A DNA stretch of 64,000 nucleotides, taken from the NCBI RefSeq assembly GCF_000331575.1, contig NZ_KB223527.1, positions 1,833,842 to 1,897,841 of the forward strand, read 5' to 3'. The notes beneath the pieces were generated by a model. It was not told where the DNA came from. It was given only the letters and a program-made list of their open reading frames with translations, and did no database searches. The first letter of the stretch is position 1. The number at the start of each line of letters is the position of its first letter. The position numbers and the translations under genes were made by a program. This document shows positions 42,009 to 51,825 of this stretch, piece after piece. The stretch comes from Calidifontibacillus oryziterrae. Lineage in GTDB: Bacteria; Bacillota; Bacilli; Bacillales; Bacillaceae_J.

Positions 42009-44095
42009 TGAGAAGAAATCTATTCACTCGTTGGTTTTACCCCCAATCGATAAAAAATAAAGTGCTTGTGTTTGGGGTTATTATGTCAACGATTCCGCTT
42101 TTATTAATTAGTTATTTTTATTACACACAGGTGAAAGAGGATTTAGAGGGTCGAATTATTGATAAACAAGAGCTGATGACTGAAAATTTATCAAATGAAA
42201 TTAAGCTGAAATTTAACCAAACGTTTCAGCAACTCCATATGTTTTCGACTATAAGTACCTTTCAAGAAGGAAAAAAAGGTTTCTATGAATTGCTACAGCA
42301 AAACGAATTTATTGAAGACATCGTGATAACGGATAAACGTGGATTCGTTGAAGAACGAGTATCACGGTATCAATTAAATGTTAGCGCCCAAGGGGAAAAA
42401 TGGTTTACTGACGACATGTGGTATGCATTTCATACAGAAGATCAAGTATATGGAGAGGTAGAATTTAATTCATTTGGACAACCCGTCATGAAGCTTGCAA
42501 TTCCTTTCCATACTGATGAAGGAATAAAAGGGATTGGCGTCGTCATTCAGCTACAAAAGATCATTGGTCAAATTTCATCATTACGTCAGGAGGATTCTTC
42601 TTATTTATACTTAGTCGATCAAAATGGTAGAGTTATAGCTCACCAAGATTATAGTAAACTATGGGAGAAAAATTCTACCGAAATGAAAGAGGACATGCTA
42701 AGTGTTCAAACTATTATTGATGATTTAAATTGGACATTAGTAATGGAGCAGCCAAAGAAAACAGCTTATGACCCGATAAATAAAATGATCCAAATTGGTC
42801 TTATGGCTGTCGCTATAACGACCCTTCTAATTAGTTTAATCAGTATTTATGCTGGTCTTTATTTTATAAAACCGATTGTTTTACTAGATCATGCGATGAA
42901 AAAATTACAGCTTGGCTATAGTATAGATCCGATCAAATTAAAGCGAAATGATGAAATGGGAAAGCTAACCGAGTCTTTTAATAAAATGACAGAAGAGCTG
43001 CAACAAAAATCACTTCAGTTAGAAATGGAAAAAGAAAGACTAAAGGTCGTTGTTGACGGTATTGGTGCAGGGCTTGCCCTAATAACGAAAGACTATATGA
43101 TTACATGGATGAATCCAACATTAAAAAAATGGATGCACGAAGATGAGCAAACATTGCCATGCTATACATGTATCGGGGGTTATGAGGTACCTTGTCACGA
43201 TTGCCCGATTACAACTCCTACTAAAGATGATAGTTTTGGGAATAAAATGATCAAACTGCGGACAGCAAACGGAGAAGAACGAATATTTCAGCATCGCGTC
43301 TTTCCTTTAAACCATGCAATTGAAGGCGAAGGAGAGTTTCTTCTAGTCATTGAGGATATTACCGAACAAAAAAATATGGAGGAAAAAATTATTCAAACCG
43401 ATAAGTTGTCCGCGTTAGGATTAATGGCTTCAGGCTTTGCGCATGAGGTTAATAATCCATTAACAACTATAAATGTGTATGCAGAGGATTTAAATGATCG
43501 CATTAAGCAGAATGATGAACATTTAAATGTGGATGAAATGAATCATTACTTGAAAAAAATTGTTGAAAATACAGAACGATGCAAAAAAATAACAAGCAAC
43601 CTATTAAATTTTTCACGAAAATCAAATTGGACGATTGCTTCGGTTGATATTCATGAGACGATTCAAAATAGCATAAATTTAGTTGAACATACATTAAAAA
43701 AAGGGAATATCGAGCTTTATGTGAATATTGACCAAAACTTGCCGACGATTTTAGGTGACAGTTTAAAATTGATGCAAGTACTTGTAAACCTTATTAATAA
43801 TTCCGTTGATGCGATGGAGAATGGGGGGCTTTTATCAATAAGTGCGCAAAAGGAAACTGACACGATTGTGTTAACGGTAACAGATTCAGGCACAGGAATT
43901 TCTGAAGAAAAACTTACAAAGGTTTTTGATCCTTTTTATACGACAAAGCCAATCGGAAAAGGCACTGGTTTAGGACTATCCGTTTGTTATGGGATTATCC
44001 AGCAATTCGGTGGTAGCATGGAAATTGAAAGCGAACTAGAAAAAGGTACGAGCGTCATGATTCGAATTCCAATTAAGGAGGAGAAACAAAAATGA
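42008..44095 (+). CDS. Membrane histidine kinase with HAMP and cysteine-bearing PAS domain
   Basis: 695 residues: TM1 (about 20-40), extracellular Cache-like domain (about 45-255), TM2 (about 260-285), HAMP (285-340), PAS (345-455), HisKA with GFAHEVNNPLTTI, and HATPase with LVNLINNSVDAM, DSGTGIS and GTGLGLSV. The PAS region carries C385-YT-C388 and C396-HD-C399, a possible metal or redox centre. Coupled by overlap to the binding protein before it and to the sigma-54 regulator after it. It probably senses the respiratory substrate or redox state and drives the reductase operon downstream. Confidence 0.9.
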   Translation: MRRNLFTRWFYPQSIKNKVLVFGVIMSTIPLLLISYFYYTQVKEDLEGRIIDKQELMTENLSNEIKLKFNQTFQQLHMFSTISTFQEGKKGFYELLQQNEFIEDIVITDKRGFVEERVSRYQLNVSAQGEKWFTDDMWYAFHTEDQVYGEVEFNSFGQPVMKLAIPFHTDEGIKGIGVVIQLQKIIGQISSLRQEDSSYLYLVDQNGRVIAHQDYSKLWEKNSTEMKEDMLSVQTIIDDLNWTLVMEQPKKTAYDPINKMIQIGLMAVAITTLLISLISIYAGLYFIKPIVLLDHAMKKLQLGYSIDPIKLKRNDEMGKLTESFNKMTEELQQKSLQLEMEKERLKVVVDGIGAGLALITKDYMITWMNPTLKKWMHEDEQTLPCYTCIGGYEVPCHDCPITTPTKDDSFGNKMIKLRTANGEERIFQHRVFPLNHAIEGEGEFLLVIEDITEQKNMEEKIIQTDKLSALGLMASGFAHEVNNPLTTINVYAEDLNDRIKQNDEHLNVDEMNHYLKKIVENTERCKKITSNLLNFSRKSNWTIASVDIHETIQNSINLVEHTLKKGNIELYVNIDQNLPTILGDSLKLMQVLVNLINNSVDAMENGGLLSISAQKETDTIVLTVTDSGTGISEEKLTKVFDPFYTTKPIGKGTGLGLSVCYGIIQQFGGSMEIESELEKGTSVMIRIPIKEEKQK

Positions 44096-45435
44096 TACAA
44101 ACTACAAGGCTCCTACTTGTTGATGATGAGAAGGATTTACTAGAATTACTAGTCAAACGTCTAACTAGGAATGGCTATAAAGTGGACTCCGCAGAAAGTG
44201 CAGAAGCTGCACTCGTGTTGTTGAAGGAAAATTATTATGATGTAGCGATTTATGATATTAGACTTCCGAAAATGGATGGAATTACTTTGTTAAAAGAAAC
44301 AAAAACAATTCAGCCAGATTCAGAAATCTTAATGTTAACAGGTCATGGAACGTTAGAAACTGCAATTGAAGCGATGAAATTAGGTGCATTTGATTATTTA
44401 ACGAAACCGTATAATTTAACGGAGCTAGAATTGACGATTAATAAAGCGATCAATAATAAAAGTTTAAAAGAAAAAAATGAAAGTATGCGGAAAATTATTA
44501 AGCAACAAAATGAGTTTCAAATTATCGGAGAAAGCGAGACTCTTACCGAAGTTATCAATCTAACAAAAAGAATTGCTGATAGCGAAGTTCCTGTTCTGAT
44601 TGATGGAGAAAGTGGGACAGGAAAGGAGTTATTCGCAAAAGCATTACATTATTGGAGTTTACGCTGTGACGAACCATTCGTTGCGATTAACTCTGGTGCT
44701 TTGCCAGAACAACTTCTGGAAAGTGAACTGTTTGGTCATGTAAAAGGAGCATTTACAGGTGCGAATCAAGATAAAAAAGGTTTAGTGGAAACGGCTAATG
44801 AGGGAACGTTATTTTTGGATGAACTAGGGGAAATGCCACTACCCGTTCAGGTTAAACTGCTTCGGTTTCTTGAATCTGGTGAATTTAGAAGGGTTGGCGA
44901 TGTTAGAGAACGCAAAGTGAAAGTACGGATTGTTGCAGCAACAAATTGTAATTTGGAAAAGGAAGTTGCTGCCGGAAATTTTAGAGAAGACTTATATTAC
45001 CGCTTAAATGTAGTAAGATTGACGGTTCCGCCTTTACGTGAAAGAAAGGATGATATTCCGTTATTGATTGAGTATTTCCTTAAGAAAATGAATCATAGTC
45101 AAAAGAAGTTATCAAACGAAGCAATGGAGGCGTTAAAACAATATCATTTCCCTGGTAATGTCAGAGAGCTACACCATATTATTGAACGAGGATTGCTTTT
45201 AGCAACATCAAATTATATTGAAGTAGAGGATTTATTAATAAAAGCAAAAGAAAACCAATCTCGCCCAAGTTTGACGTTCGATTCTTTATGCTCTTTAGAG
45301 GAAGTAGAAAAAACACATATTAAAAATGTATTAAACAAAACGGGATGGAATAAAACAAAGGCTGCAGAGATTTTAGGAATAAGCTTGAGAAATTTATATC
45401 GGAAAATTGAACATTACGAATTAGTAGAGGTTTGA
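44092..45435 (+). CDS. NtrC-family sigma-54-dependent response regulator
   Basis: 447 residues. Receiver domain with D11/D12 and phospho-acceptor D55 (YDIRLPKMDG). The AAA+ domain has Walker A GESGTGKE (172-179) and the GAFTGA loop (near 219) that contacts sigma-54. A C-terminal Fis-type HTH (NKTKAAEILGISLRNLYRKI) completes it. It overlaps the kinase gene by four bases. A consensus sigma-54 promoter lies 140 bases downstream, in front of tatA, making the reductase operon its obvious target. Confidence 0.95.
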   Translation: MIQTTRLLLVDDEKDLLELLVKRLTRNGYKVDSAESAEAALVLLKENYYDVAIYDIRLPKMDGITLLKETKTIQPDSEILMLTGHGTLETAIEAMKLGAFDYLTKPYNLTELELTINKAINNKSLKEKNESMRKIIKQQNEFQIIGESETLTEVINLTKRIADSEVPVLIDGESGTGKELFAKALHYWSLRCDEPFVAINSGALPEQLLESELFGHVKGAFTGANQDKKGLVETANEGTLFLDELGEMPLPVQVKLLRFLESGEFRRVGDVRERKVKVRIVAATNCNLEKEVAAGNFREDLYYRLNVVRLTVPPLRERKDDIPLLIEYFLKKMNHSQKKLSNEAMEALKQYHFPGNVRELHHIIERGLLLATSNYIEVEDLLIKAKENQSRPSLTFDSLCSLEEVEKTHIKNVLNKTGWNKTKAAEILGISLRNLYRKIEHYELVEV

Positions 45436-45488
45436 CAAAATGACATAGTGACTTTTCGGCATAGTATGACAAATTGGCATGGTTTAGT

Positions 45489-45528
45489 AGATGGACAAAA
45501 ACGCAACAGTTTTTGTCCATCTTTTTTT
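45489..45528 (+). terminator. Terminator of the two-component operon
   Basis: AGATGGACAAAAAC / GTTTTTGTCCATCT perfect 14-base stem, then T-run. Confidence 0.9.
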
Positions 45529-45575
45529 GCCTTAAAAATTAAGAGTATCCGTACTTTTTATTACGAATTTAAAAC

Positions 45576-45592
45576 TTGGCACGAAACTTGCA
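45576..45592 (+). promoter_or_regulatory. Sigma-54 (-24/-12) promoter of the reductase operon
   Basis: TTGGCACGAAACTTGCA matches the sigma-54 consensus TTGGCACG-N4-TTGCA completely. The GG and GC are correctly spaced. Transcription should begin near 45603. TGACA-type repeats in 45436-45475 are possible activator sites. Confidence 0.9.
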
Positions 45593-45652
45593 ACAGTAAA
45601 TATCGAAGCATAAAAAAATATAGAGAGAATAAAAAAGAAAAGGGTGAATGAA

Positions 45653-45853
45653 ATGCTATCAAACATTGGTATTCCTGGGTTAATTTTAATTCTCGTATTA
45701 GCACTTATCATTTTTGGACCAAAAAAGCTGCCGGAAATTGGAAGTGCAGCAGGTCAAACATTAAGAGAATTTAAAAAATCAGCAAGAGAGCTAACTAGTG
45801 ATATTCCAGAGGAAATTCATGAAACTAAGGAAGAAAAAATTACGTTGAATTAG
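45653..45853 (+). CDS. tatA: Twin-arginine translocase subunit TatA
   Basis: 66 residues from the ATG preceded by AGGGTGA. One short membrane helix ([15 protein letters not shown]), the [10 protein letters not shown] hinge, an amphipathic helix and a charged tail: a standard TatA. It leads the reductase operon, whose catalytic subunit has a Tat signal. It is therefore probably a dedicated export component. No tatC is in the operon. Confidence 0.95.
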   Translation: MLSNIGIPGLILILVLALIIFGPKKLPEIGSAAGQTLREFKKSARELTSDIPEEIHETKEEKITLN

Positions 45854-45871
45854 GAAAAAGAGGTGATAAAA

Positions 45872-46762
45872 ATGGGATTTTTCAATAAAGAAACATCACC
45901 AGCAGTGTACAGTAAAATGATTAATGGAATTTTACCTAATGCTGAAAAAGAACTAGCTGATTCTCCATTTGACACACAGCTTGGTTTAAATATGGCAAGG
46001 GATGCTAGGAAGGTCATAAAGGGAAGCTTAGCAATTGAGGATTTCCATAAAATTTATTCTGCTTCACTTTTGAAAGAGTTCGGCACTCATTATGCATCTG
46101 GACCAGATGAGAATACTAAAGAGAAAACAGGTCCGAAATGGGTTATGGTGATTGACTTAAAAAAATGTGTTGGCTGTGATACGTGTACTGTTTCCTGTAA
46201 AGCAGAAAATCGAACACCGCCAGGGATTTCTTATAACGTGGTTATGGAGCAATTAGAAGGGGATTTTCCAAATATAAAATCTCTTAATCTCCCAAGACCA
46301 TGTATGCAGTGTGACAAACCATCATGTGTACAGGTTTGTCCGACAAGAGCAACGTATAAATTGAAAAATGGCATTGTCACAATTGATAATGACCGTTGTA
46401 TTGGGTGCCGTTATTGTATCATTGCATGTCCATATGGAGCACGTTCCTTCGACTTTGGTGAAAGCTATGAACAAGAAATGGTTGGTTATAATGATGTGAC
46501 AAGTCCAGAATATGGAACAGAGCGAGGCGAACGGAAAAAGGGGAAAACACCAATTGGTACGGTTCGGAAATGCAGCTTCTGTTACCACCGCTTAGAGCGT
46601 GGCGAAGAGCCTGCTTGTGTCGAAACTTGCATTGGTGATGCTCGTTATTTCGGAGATATTAATGATCCAAATAGTGTTGTCGCTAAATTAGCTGCAAGTC
46701 CAAGAGCTTTCCGTTTAAAAGAAGAATTAGGGAATAAGCCTAGTGTGATTTATTTACGATAG
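45872..46762 (+). CDS. Four-cluster ferredoxin-type electron transfer subunit (SrdB/TtrB-like)
   Basis: 296 residues from the ATG preceded by GAGGTG. An N-terminal extension of about 90 residues is followed by four cysteine groups for [4Fe-4S] clusters: CVGCDTCTVSC, CMQCDKPSCVQVC, CIGCRYCIIAC and CSFCYHRLERGEEPACVETC. This is the B subunit of a molybdopterin reductase, passing electrons from the NrfD-type subunit to the catalytic subunit. There is no Tat signal of its own; such subunits travel with the catalytic subunit. B-C-A gene order matches srdBCA and ttrBCA. Confidence 0.92.
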   Translation: MGFFNKETSPAVYSKMINGILPNAEKELADSPFDTQLGLNMARDARKVIKGSLAIEDFHKIYSASLLKEFGTHYASGPDENTKEKTGPKWVMVIDLKKCVGCDTCTVSCKAENRTPPGISYNVVMEQLEGDFPNIKSLNLPRPCMQCDKPSCVQVCPTRATYKLKNGIVTIDNDRCIGCRYCIIACPYGARSFDFGESYEQEMVGYNDVTSPEYGTERGERKKGKTPIGTVRKCSFCYHRLERGEEPACVETCIGDARYFGDINDPNSVVAKLAASPRAFRLKEELGNKPSVIYLR

Positions 46763-46775
46763 GAGGGATTTATAT

Positions 46776-48059
46776 ATGTCAAATGTAGCTTTGGATAGGA
46801 GACAGCACGTGAAAACTACAAGTTCTCCCATTTTTAAAATTTGGATTGCATTTCTATTTATTGTGTTTGCAATCGGAGGCTATTTCATTGTTAATCGTTT
46901 TATATCTGGATTGGATGTAACGAACCTTTCAAGCATTACACCATGGGGTGCATGGATAGCCTTTTATATTTTCTTTGTTGGTTTAAGTGCAGGCTCGTTT
47001 TTATTATCGACTTTAATTTACGTATTCGGAATGGAGGAATATGAACGAGTCGGGAAAGCAGCGTTGTTTACAGCAATTGTTTGTATGATCGTTGCGTTAA
47101 CATTTGTCTTATTGGATTTAGGGCAACCATTTAGAGCGCTAAATGCTGTGATTTATTGGAATGTAACATCGATGCTTGCGTGGGAGGTCCATTTTTATAT
47201 AGTATATATTGTTTTATTAAGTGTTGAGCTTTACATTGCGATGCGTGAAGACTTAGTTAAGCTTGCAAAAGAGAATTCGTTAAAAGGGAAAGTTGCAAGA
47301 CTGATTACGTTTAAAAATGCAACGATCAATGAGCTTACAAAGAAAAGAGATCACTTTTGGATGAAGGTTTTAGGGACAATTGGAATTCCAATTGCGATCT
47401 TAGGTGTTCATGGTGGAACAGGTACAATTTTTGCAATGGTAAAGGCTCGGGCTGCCTGGAATACGGCGATTTTCCCAATTATTTTCGTTGTATCAGCGAT
47501 GGTTTCAGGCACAGCGCTATTATTAGCGATGTATGTCATTAAGAGGAAAGTAATGAAACAAGAGATTGATCAAGGAATGGTTCAGTCATTAGCCAAGTTA
47601 ATGGCAGGATTTTTAATAATTGACCTTGGTCTGCAATTTTATGAGTATTTGACAGGCTGGTATGGTTTGGAGGAACATCACTTAGATTATTTAGGAACGA
47701 TGATGGCTAGTGATTTTGCTTGGTCCTTCTGGATTGTACAAATGTTTTTGGGAGCAGTGATTCCACTTACGATTGTATTTTGGAATAAGACAAATCAATC
47801 AGTCAACGCCTTATTGACTGCGGCGGTTTTAATTGTAATAGGAATTATTGGTGTTCGCTTTAATATCGTTGTACCAGCACAAGTTGTCCCACTTTTTCAT
47901 GAATTGCCATGGGGGCAGTATTATCCGACATTTAGTGAATGGATTATAAGTGCAGGTGTTGTAGCAATGGGTTTATTAATTTACTCCTTTGGTGAAAAAA
48001 TGCTGCCGATTGAGGAATCAGAAGCTCATACAAATGAGGTGACTAACAATGGGAAATAA
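46776..48059 (+). CDS. NrfD/PsrC-type membrane quinol-oxidising subunit (SrdC/TtrC-like)
   Basis: 427 residues, GGAGGG before the ATG. About nine to ten membrane helices, with the NrfD-like opening TPWGAWIAFYIFFVGLSAGS and conserved charged residues between helices. It should anchor the complex and take electrons from menaquinol. Its end overlaps the catalytic subunit start by 11 bases. Confidence 0.92.
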   Translation: MSNVALDRRQHVKTTSSPIFKIWIAFLFIVFAIGGYFIVNRFISGLDVTNLSSITPWGAWIAFYIFFVGLSAGSFLLSTLIYVFGMEEYERVGKAALFTAIVCMIVALTFVLLDLGQPFRALNAVIYWNVTSMLAWEVHFYIVYIVLLSVELYIAMREDLVKLAKENSLKGKVARLITFKNATINELTKKRDHFWMKVLGTIGIPIAILGVHGGTGTIFAMVKARAAWNTAIFPIIFVVSAMVSGTALLLAMYVIKRKVMKQEIDQGMVQSLAKLMAGFLIIDLGLQFYEYLTGWYGLEEHHLDYLGTMMASDFAWSFWIVQMFLGAVIPLTIVFWNKTNQSVNALLTAAVLIVIGIIGVRFNIVVPAQVVPLFHELPWGQYYPTFSEWIISAGVVAMGLLIYSFGEKMLPIEESEAHTNEVTNNGK

Positions 48060-51000
48060 AAATATGGATAGACGTGGCTTTTTAAAAGCATTAGGAACAC
48101 TTGGTGCGATCGCATTTGTAGGGCCGGCTTTTATTGGCCCAGTTAAACAAGTTATAAGTAACAATGTTTTTCTTGATGATGAGCATGGAATCGGAACAAG
48201 CTACCAAGATTATACGGCGGAAAATGTAATTTTCACATCTTGTCAGCAATGTAATACGACTTGTACGATTAAAGCTTATGTCGTAGCTGGTAGTGCCGGC
48301 GGTGCATATACATCAATCGTTCGAAAAATTGCTGGGAATCAGTATAGTCCAATGAACATGATTCCGTATGGACATATCAACTATGATACTCCGATTGAAC
48401 TTGCTGTAAAAGGAACTGGAGACGTTGCCAAATCAGGTAGAGGATTCCGTGGTGGACGGACATGCTTAAAGGGACAGGCAGGCATTCAAACTGCTTATGA
48501 CGCTTATCGTGTCCAACATCCGTTGAAACGGGTTGGTGACCGAGGAAGTGGTGTTTGGAAAACTATTACTTGGGAGCAAGCTTATAAAGAAATTTTAGAA
48601 GGAAGTTCAGATTTAAAAACACCAGGGTTAAAAGAAATATGGAAGTATGTTCCTCAAGAAGGTGTTATGGCTGACTGGGAAAAAGTGAAAGCTGGCGAAA
48701 TGACACAAGCTGATTTCGACAAAAAATATAAGGATGTATTAATCGATACAAAGCATCCTGATTTCGGACCAAAATCAAACCAAATTGCGATTATGTCTGG
48801 AAGTAGAAGGGATTTCATTTTACGTCTTGCTAATAATAGCTTAGGAACTATCAATTACTATGATCATGGTGGAGTATGTGGAGTTAATAGTGCCATCGGT
48901 AACGTTCGCTCTCATGATGCCACAAAGCAGAAAAAACGGGTTATTCCTGATTACGAAAAGGTTGAATTCGTTTTAGTTTGGGGTGCCAATCCATTAACAG
49001 CAAATCGTGGCCCAACTGTGTTTGCACCGCAAATAACAAATGCAATTGATCGTGGGATGAAAATGGTGGTGATTGATCCTCGATATAGTAAAACAGCAGA
49101 GAAAGCTCACACGTGGATTCCAATTAAGCCAGGTGGAGATGGGGCCTTGGCCCTTGCAATGTGCCGTTGGATCATTGAAAATAATCGTTATGATGAAACG
49201 TATTTGCGAAACCCAAACCAACAGGCCGCAAACTTAGATGATGAGCCAACATGGAGTGATGCTACTTATCTAGTAAATGTAAGTGATCCGAAAAGACCAT
49301 TCTTAAGAGCAAAGGATTTAGGATTAGGGGATCAAGAGTTCGTTGTATTGGAGAATGGTAATGCCGTTTTGCATTCAAAAGCAAAAAATGGTGATTTAGA
49401 AGTAAATACAACAGTTAATGGTATAAATGTAAAGTCTGTATTCACTATATTCAAAGAAAAAACATTGGAGAAAAGCTTTGAGCAGTATTCGAAAATGTGT
49501 GACGTACCTGTCGAGCAAATTGTTCAGCTTGCTAAAGAATTTACTTCGCACGGCAAAAAGGCAGGGATTCATGCTTACCGTGGACCAGCGATGCATGCAA
49601 ACGGCTATTATAATGCTAGAGCAATTAATATGCTTAATCATCTTATCGGAAACCACGATTGGGTTGGCGGAGATACGAAGCTAGGTGCAAAATATAAACA
49701 AACAGAAGGTCGTTATGATTTACTAAAAGTACCGAATCCAAATATATCATGGGGTATTCATGTTACACGACAAAGAATACCTTATGAAAAGACATCTCTA
49801 TTTGCAAAGGATGGATATCCGGCAAAACGTCCTTGGTATCCATTAGGTAATAACTTAATTCAAGAAGTATTGCCAAGTGCCGCTGAAGGTTATCCATATA
49901 AGTTAAGAGCACTTTTAATTAACCGGACATCACCAATTGCATCGGCACCACGGTCAGACATGCAAATGAAATTTATTAAAGATCCGAAAGTAATCGAACT
50001 TGTTGTGTCGTCGGATATCGTTATTGGCGAAACCTCTAAATACGCTGACTATATACTACCTGATTTATCGTATTTAGAAAGCTGGAATAAAGAAGATATC
50101 TTCCCGTTATTGAAATATAAATTCGCTGGCGTGATTCAACCAGTAACCCGCGTTGTACCGGATGGACGACAAACAGAGCAAGTATATATCGATTTGTTAA
50201 AGGGAATGGGGCTACCAGGTGTTGGAGACAAGGCGTTGGTTGATGGATCGTCCATTAATAGCCCGGAGGATTACTATCTTAAAATGATAGCCAATGTTGC
50301 ATTCGATGGACCAAAGCCAGTAAAGGACGCAAGTGCTGAAGAGCTAGCTATTTTTGAAAAAGCTAGAAAACTAGCACTTGGAAAATATTTTGATATCAAT
50401 AAATTGAAAAATGCCGTCAAGCCAGAAGAGTGGAAAAAGGTTGTTTACGTTCTTAATCGTGGTGGACGCTTTGAAGCATCAGGTGATGAGCATGTAGGTC
50501 AACATATTAAATATCAACTTGCAAGTACAGCTCATTTCTATGATGATAAGGCCGCTGGGTTTAAGAGTGCATATACAGGAAAGTTCTTTGAAGGTGTCCC
50601 TATTGCTGACGAGATTAGACAATATAATGGTGAGGTTTACAAACCAAATAAACCATTCCAGTTCATTAACTGGAAATCAAGAAATATGACGACTCATCGT
50701 ACTGGTGGGAACGCATGGCTGCGAGAAGTCCGTAATGAAAATTATTTATGGGTGAACCCTATAGATGCTAAAAACAAGGGGATAAAAACGGAGGATACCG
50801 TTTATATCACTTCAAATAGCGCAAAAGTGAAAGCGAAAGTCTTTGTTACGCCTGGAATTAAACCAGGAGTCGTTGGGGCTAATTTTAGCTTTGGACATTT
50901 TGGTTTTGGAGTGCAAGAAGAGACGATTGACGGGAAAACAATAAAACCAGTTGAAGGGTATGGACATACTCCGTTTGAATTTAATCGACCGTTACATGAA

Positions 51001-51150
51001 GAGGCAGGTTATTATAACGGAAGAGGAAAAGGGTTCTTAGTAAATGCATTAATGGATTTGGATGATAGTTATTTTGAAGGCTTCTTAGCAGATCCGATTA
51101 TTGGCGGAGCAGCACAGCAGGATATATTCGTTGACATTGAAAAAGTTTAA
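48049..51150 (+). CDS. Molybdopterin oxidoreductase catalytic subunit, selenate/tetrathionate reductase-like
   Basis: 1033 residues. Tat signal MDRRGFLKALGTLGAI (RRxFLK). N-terminal [4Fe-4S] site C65-xx-C68-xxx-C72 and C139. Predicted Mo ligand C277 in the GGVCGVNSAIG stretch. Then the usual dinucleotide-binding domains, with VWGANPLTANRG and VIDPRYSKTAEKAHTWIPIKPG. It would reduce an oxyanion on the outer side of the membrane. Length and operon order fit SrdA (selenate) and TtrA (tetrathionate) better than the two-subunit arsenate reductase ArrAB. The substrate cannot be fixed by eye. Confidence 0.9.
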   Translation: MGNKNMDRRGFLKALGTLGAIAFVGPAFIGPVKQVISNNVFLDDEHGIGTSYQDYTAENVIFTSCQQCNTTCTIKAYVVAGSAGGAYTSIVRKIAGNQYSPMNMIPYGHINYDTPIELAVKGTGDVAKSGRGFRGGRTCLKGQAGIQTAYDAYRVQHPLKRVGDRGSGVWKTITWEQAYKEILEGSSDLKTPGLKEIWKYVPQEGVMADWEKVKAGEMTQADFDKKYKDVLIDTKHPDFGPKSNQIAIMSGSRRDFILRLANNSLGTINYYDHGGVCGVNSAIGNVRSHDATKQKKRVIPDYEKVEFVLVWGANPLTANRGPTVFAPQITNAIDRGMKMVVIDPRYSKTAEKAHTWIPIKPGGDGALALAMCRWIIENNRYDETYLRNPNQQAANLDDEPTWSDATYLVNVSDPKRPFLRAKDLGLGDQEFVVLENGNAVLHSKAKNGDLEVNTTVNGINVKSVFTIFKEKTLEKSFEQYSKMCDVPVEQIVQLAKEFTSHGKKAGIHAYRGPAMHANGYYNARAINMLNHLIGNHDWVGGDTKLGAKYKQTEGRYDLLKVPNPNISWGIHVTRQRIPYEKTSLFAKDGYPAKRPWYPLGNNLIQEVLPSAAEGYPYKLRALLINRTSPIASAPRSDMQMKFIKDPKVIELVVSSDIVIGETSKYADYILPDLSYLESWNKEDIFPLLKYKFAGVIQPVTRVVPDGRQTEQVYIDLLKGMGLPGVGDKALVDGSSINSPEDYYLKMIANVAFDGPKPVKDASAEELAIFEKARKLALGKYFDINKLKNAVKPEEWKKVVYVLNRGGRFEASGDEHVGQHIKYQLASTAHFYDDKAAGFKSAYTGKFFEGVPIADEIRQYNGEVYKPNKPFQFINWKSRNMTTHRTGGNAWLREVRNENYLWVNPIDAKNKGIKTEDTVYITSNSAKVKAKVFVTPGIKPGVVGANFSFGHFGFGVQEETIDGKTIKPVEGYGHTPFEFNRPLHEEAGYYNGRGKGFLVNALMDLDDSYFEGFLADPIIGGAAQQDIFVDIEKV

Positions 51151-51165
51151 AAAAAGGTGATAACT

Positions 51166-51756
51166 ATGAACAAAACAAAAGAGGAACAATATGGGAAACT
51201 AGCATTAACAAATATCCTTACTACAGTTTGGTTAGGGGATTGGGATCGTTATGAGGAGATTTTTCAAAGTATGGATAAGAATTTGGAGAAACACTTCCCA
51301 TTTCACATCAATTACAATCGGGAGAATGTGAAGCTATGGCATGAAAATTATTTTTCTATCCCTGGGGATTATTTTGTATCCCCTTACTTCTCATCCTACA
51401 TGGACCAAAGCACGGATCCGGAAGAAAGAAAGAAAAACCTTCTTTGTTTAATCGGAGCTTATGAAAATATGGGATTCTATTTTCCATTGGATGTTGAGCT
51501 TTATCCTGACCATATTGGATGTTTAACCGCTTTTATCGGTGCTGTTCAGCAGGAAAAGATTAAAGCCTATCAAAATAAGGATTATGAATTAATGAATCAA
51601 CTTTCTAGTTTAGAAGAAAAGATTGGTTTGAACTATATTATTCCTGCTGCTGAGTCTATGCAAAGGCAAGCAAAGGGCAAAATTCACCATCCATTTTTTA
51701 AACAGTTTTTAGTGTTTTATTCTACTATTATGAAAGAAGAGTATATTCAGCATTAA
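51166..51756 (+). CDS. TorD/DmsD-like chaperone of the reductase
   Basis: 196 residues from the ATG preceded by AAGGTG. All-helical, with WLGDWDRYEEIFQSMDKNLE and the YFVSPYFSSYM / ENMGFYFPLDVELYPDHIGC stretch, similar to the E(A/P)xxPDH region of TorD-family chaperones. These bind the Tat signal of the catalytic subunit and hold it until cofactor insertion. It is last in the operon, the normal place for such a chaperone. Confidence 0.85.
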   Translation: MNKTKEEQYGKLALTNILTTVWLGDWDRYEEIFQSMDKNLEKHFPFHINYNRENVKLWHENYFSIPGDYFVSPYFSSYMDQSTDPEERKKNLLCLIGAYENMGFYFPLDVELYPDHIGCLTAFIGAVQQEKIKAYQNKDYELMNQLSSLEEKIGLNYIIPAAESMQRQAKGKIHHPFFKQFLVFYSTIMKEEYIQH

Positions 51757-51767
51757 TAGTTATAAAT

Positions 51768-51825
51768 AAGGGGACGGTTCTTGTGTTTCTTTTTAGGAGC
51801 ATGGGAATCGTCTCTTTTTTTTTAA
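51768..51825 (+). terminator. Terminator of the reductase operon
   Basis: GGGGACGGTTC / GGGAATCGTCTC imperfect stem followed by nine T. The GGGGACGGTTCTTGTG start is a sequence common in Bacillus intergenic regions. Confidence 0.7.

Noticed and set aside
45448-45651. 67-residue frame before tatA
   Set aside because: Spans a terminator and the sigma-54 promoter, so it cannot be a normal gene.
48049-51150. Respiratory arsenate reductase ArrA
   Set aside because: Arr systems are usually two-subunit A-B; the B-C-A order with an NrfD-type subunit fits Srd or Ttr better, though sequence search is needed.
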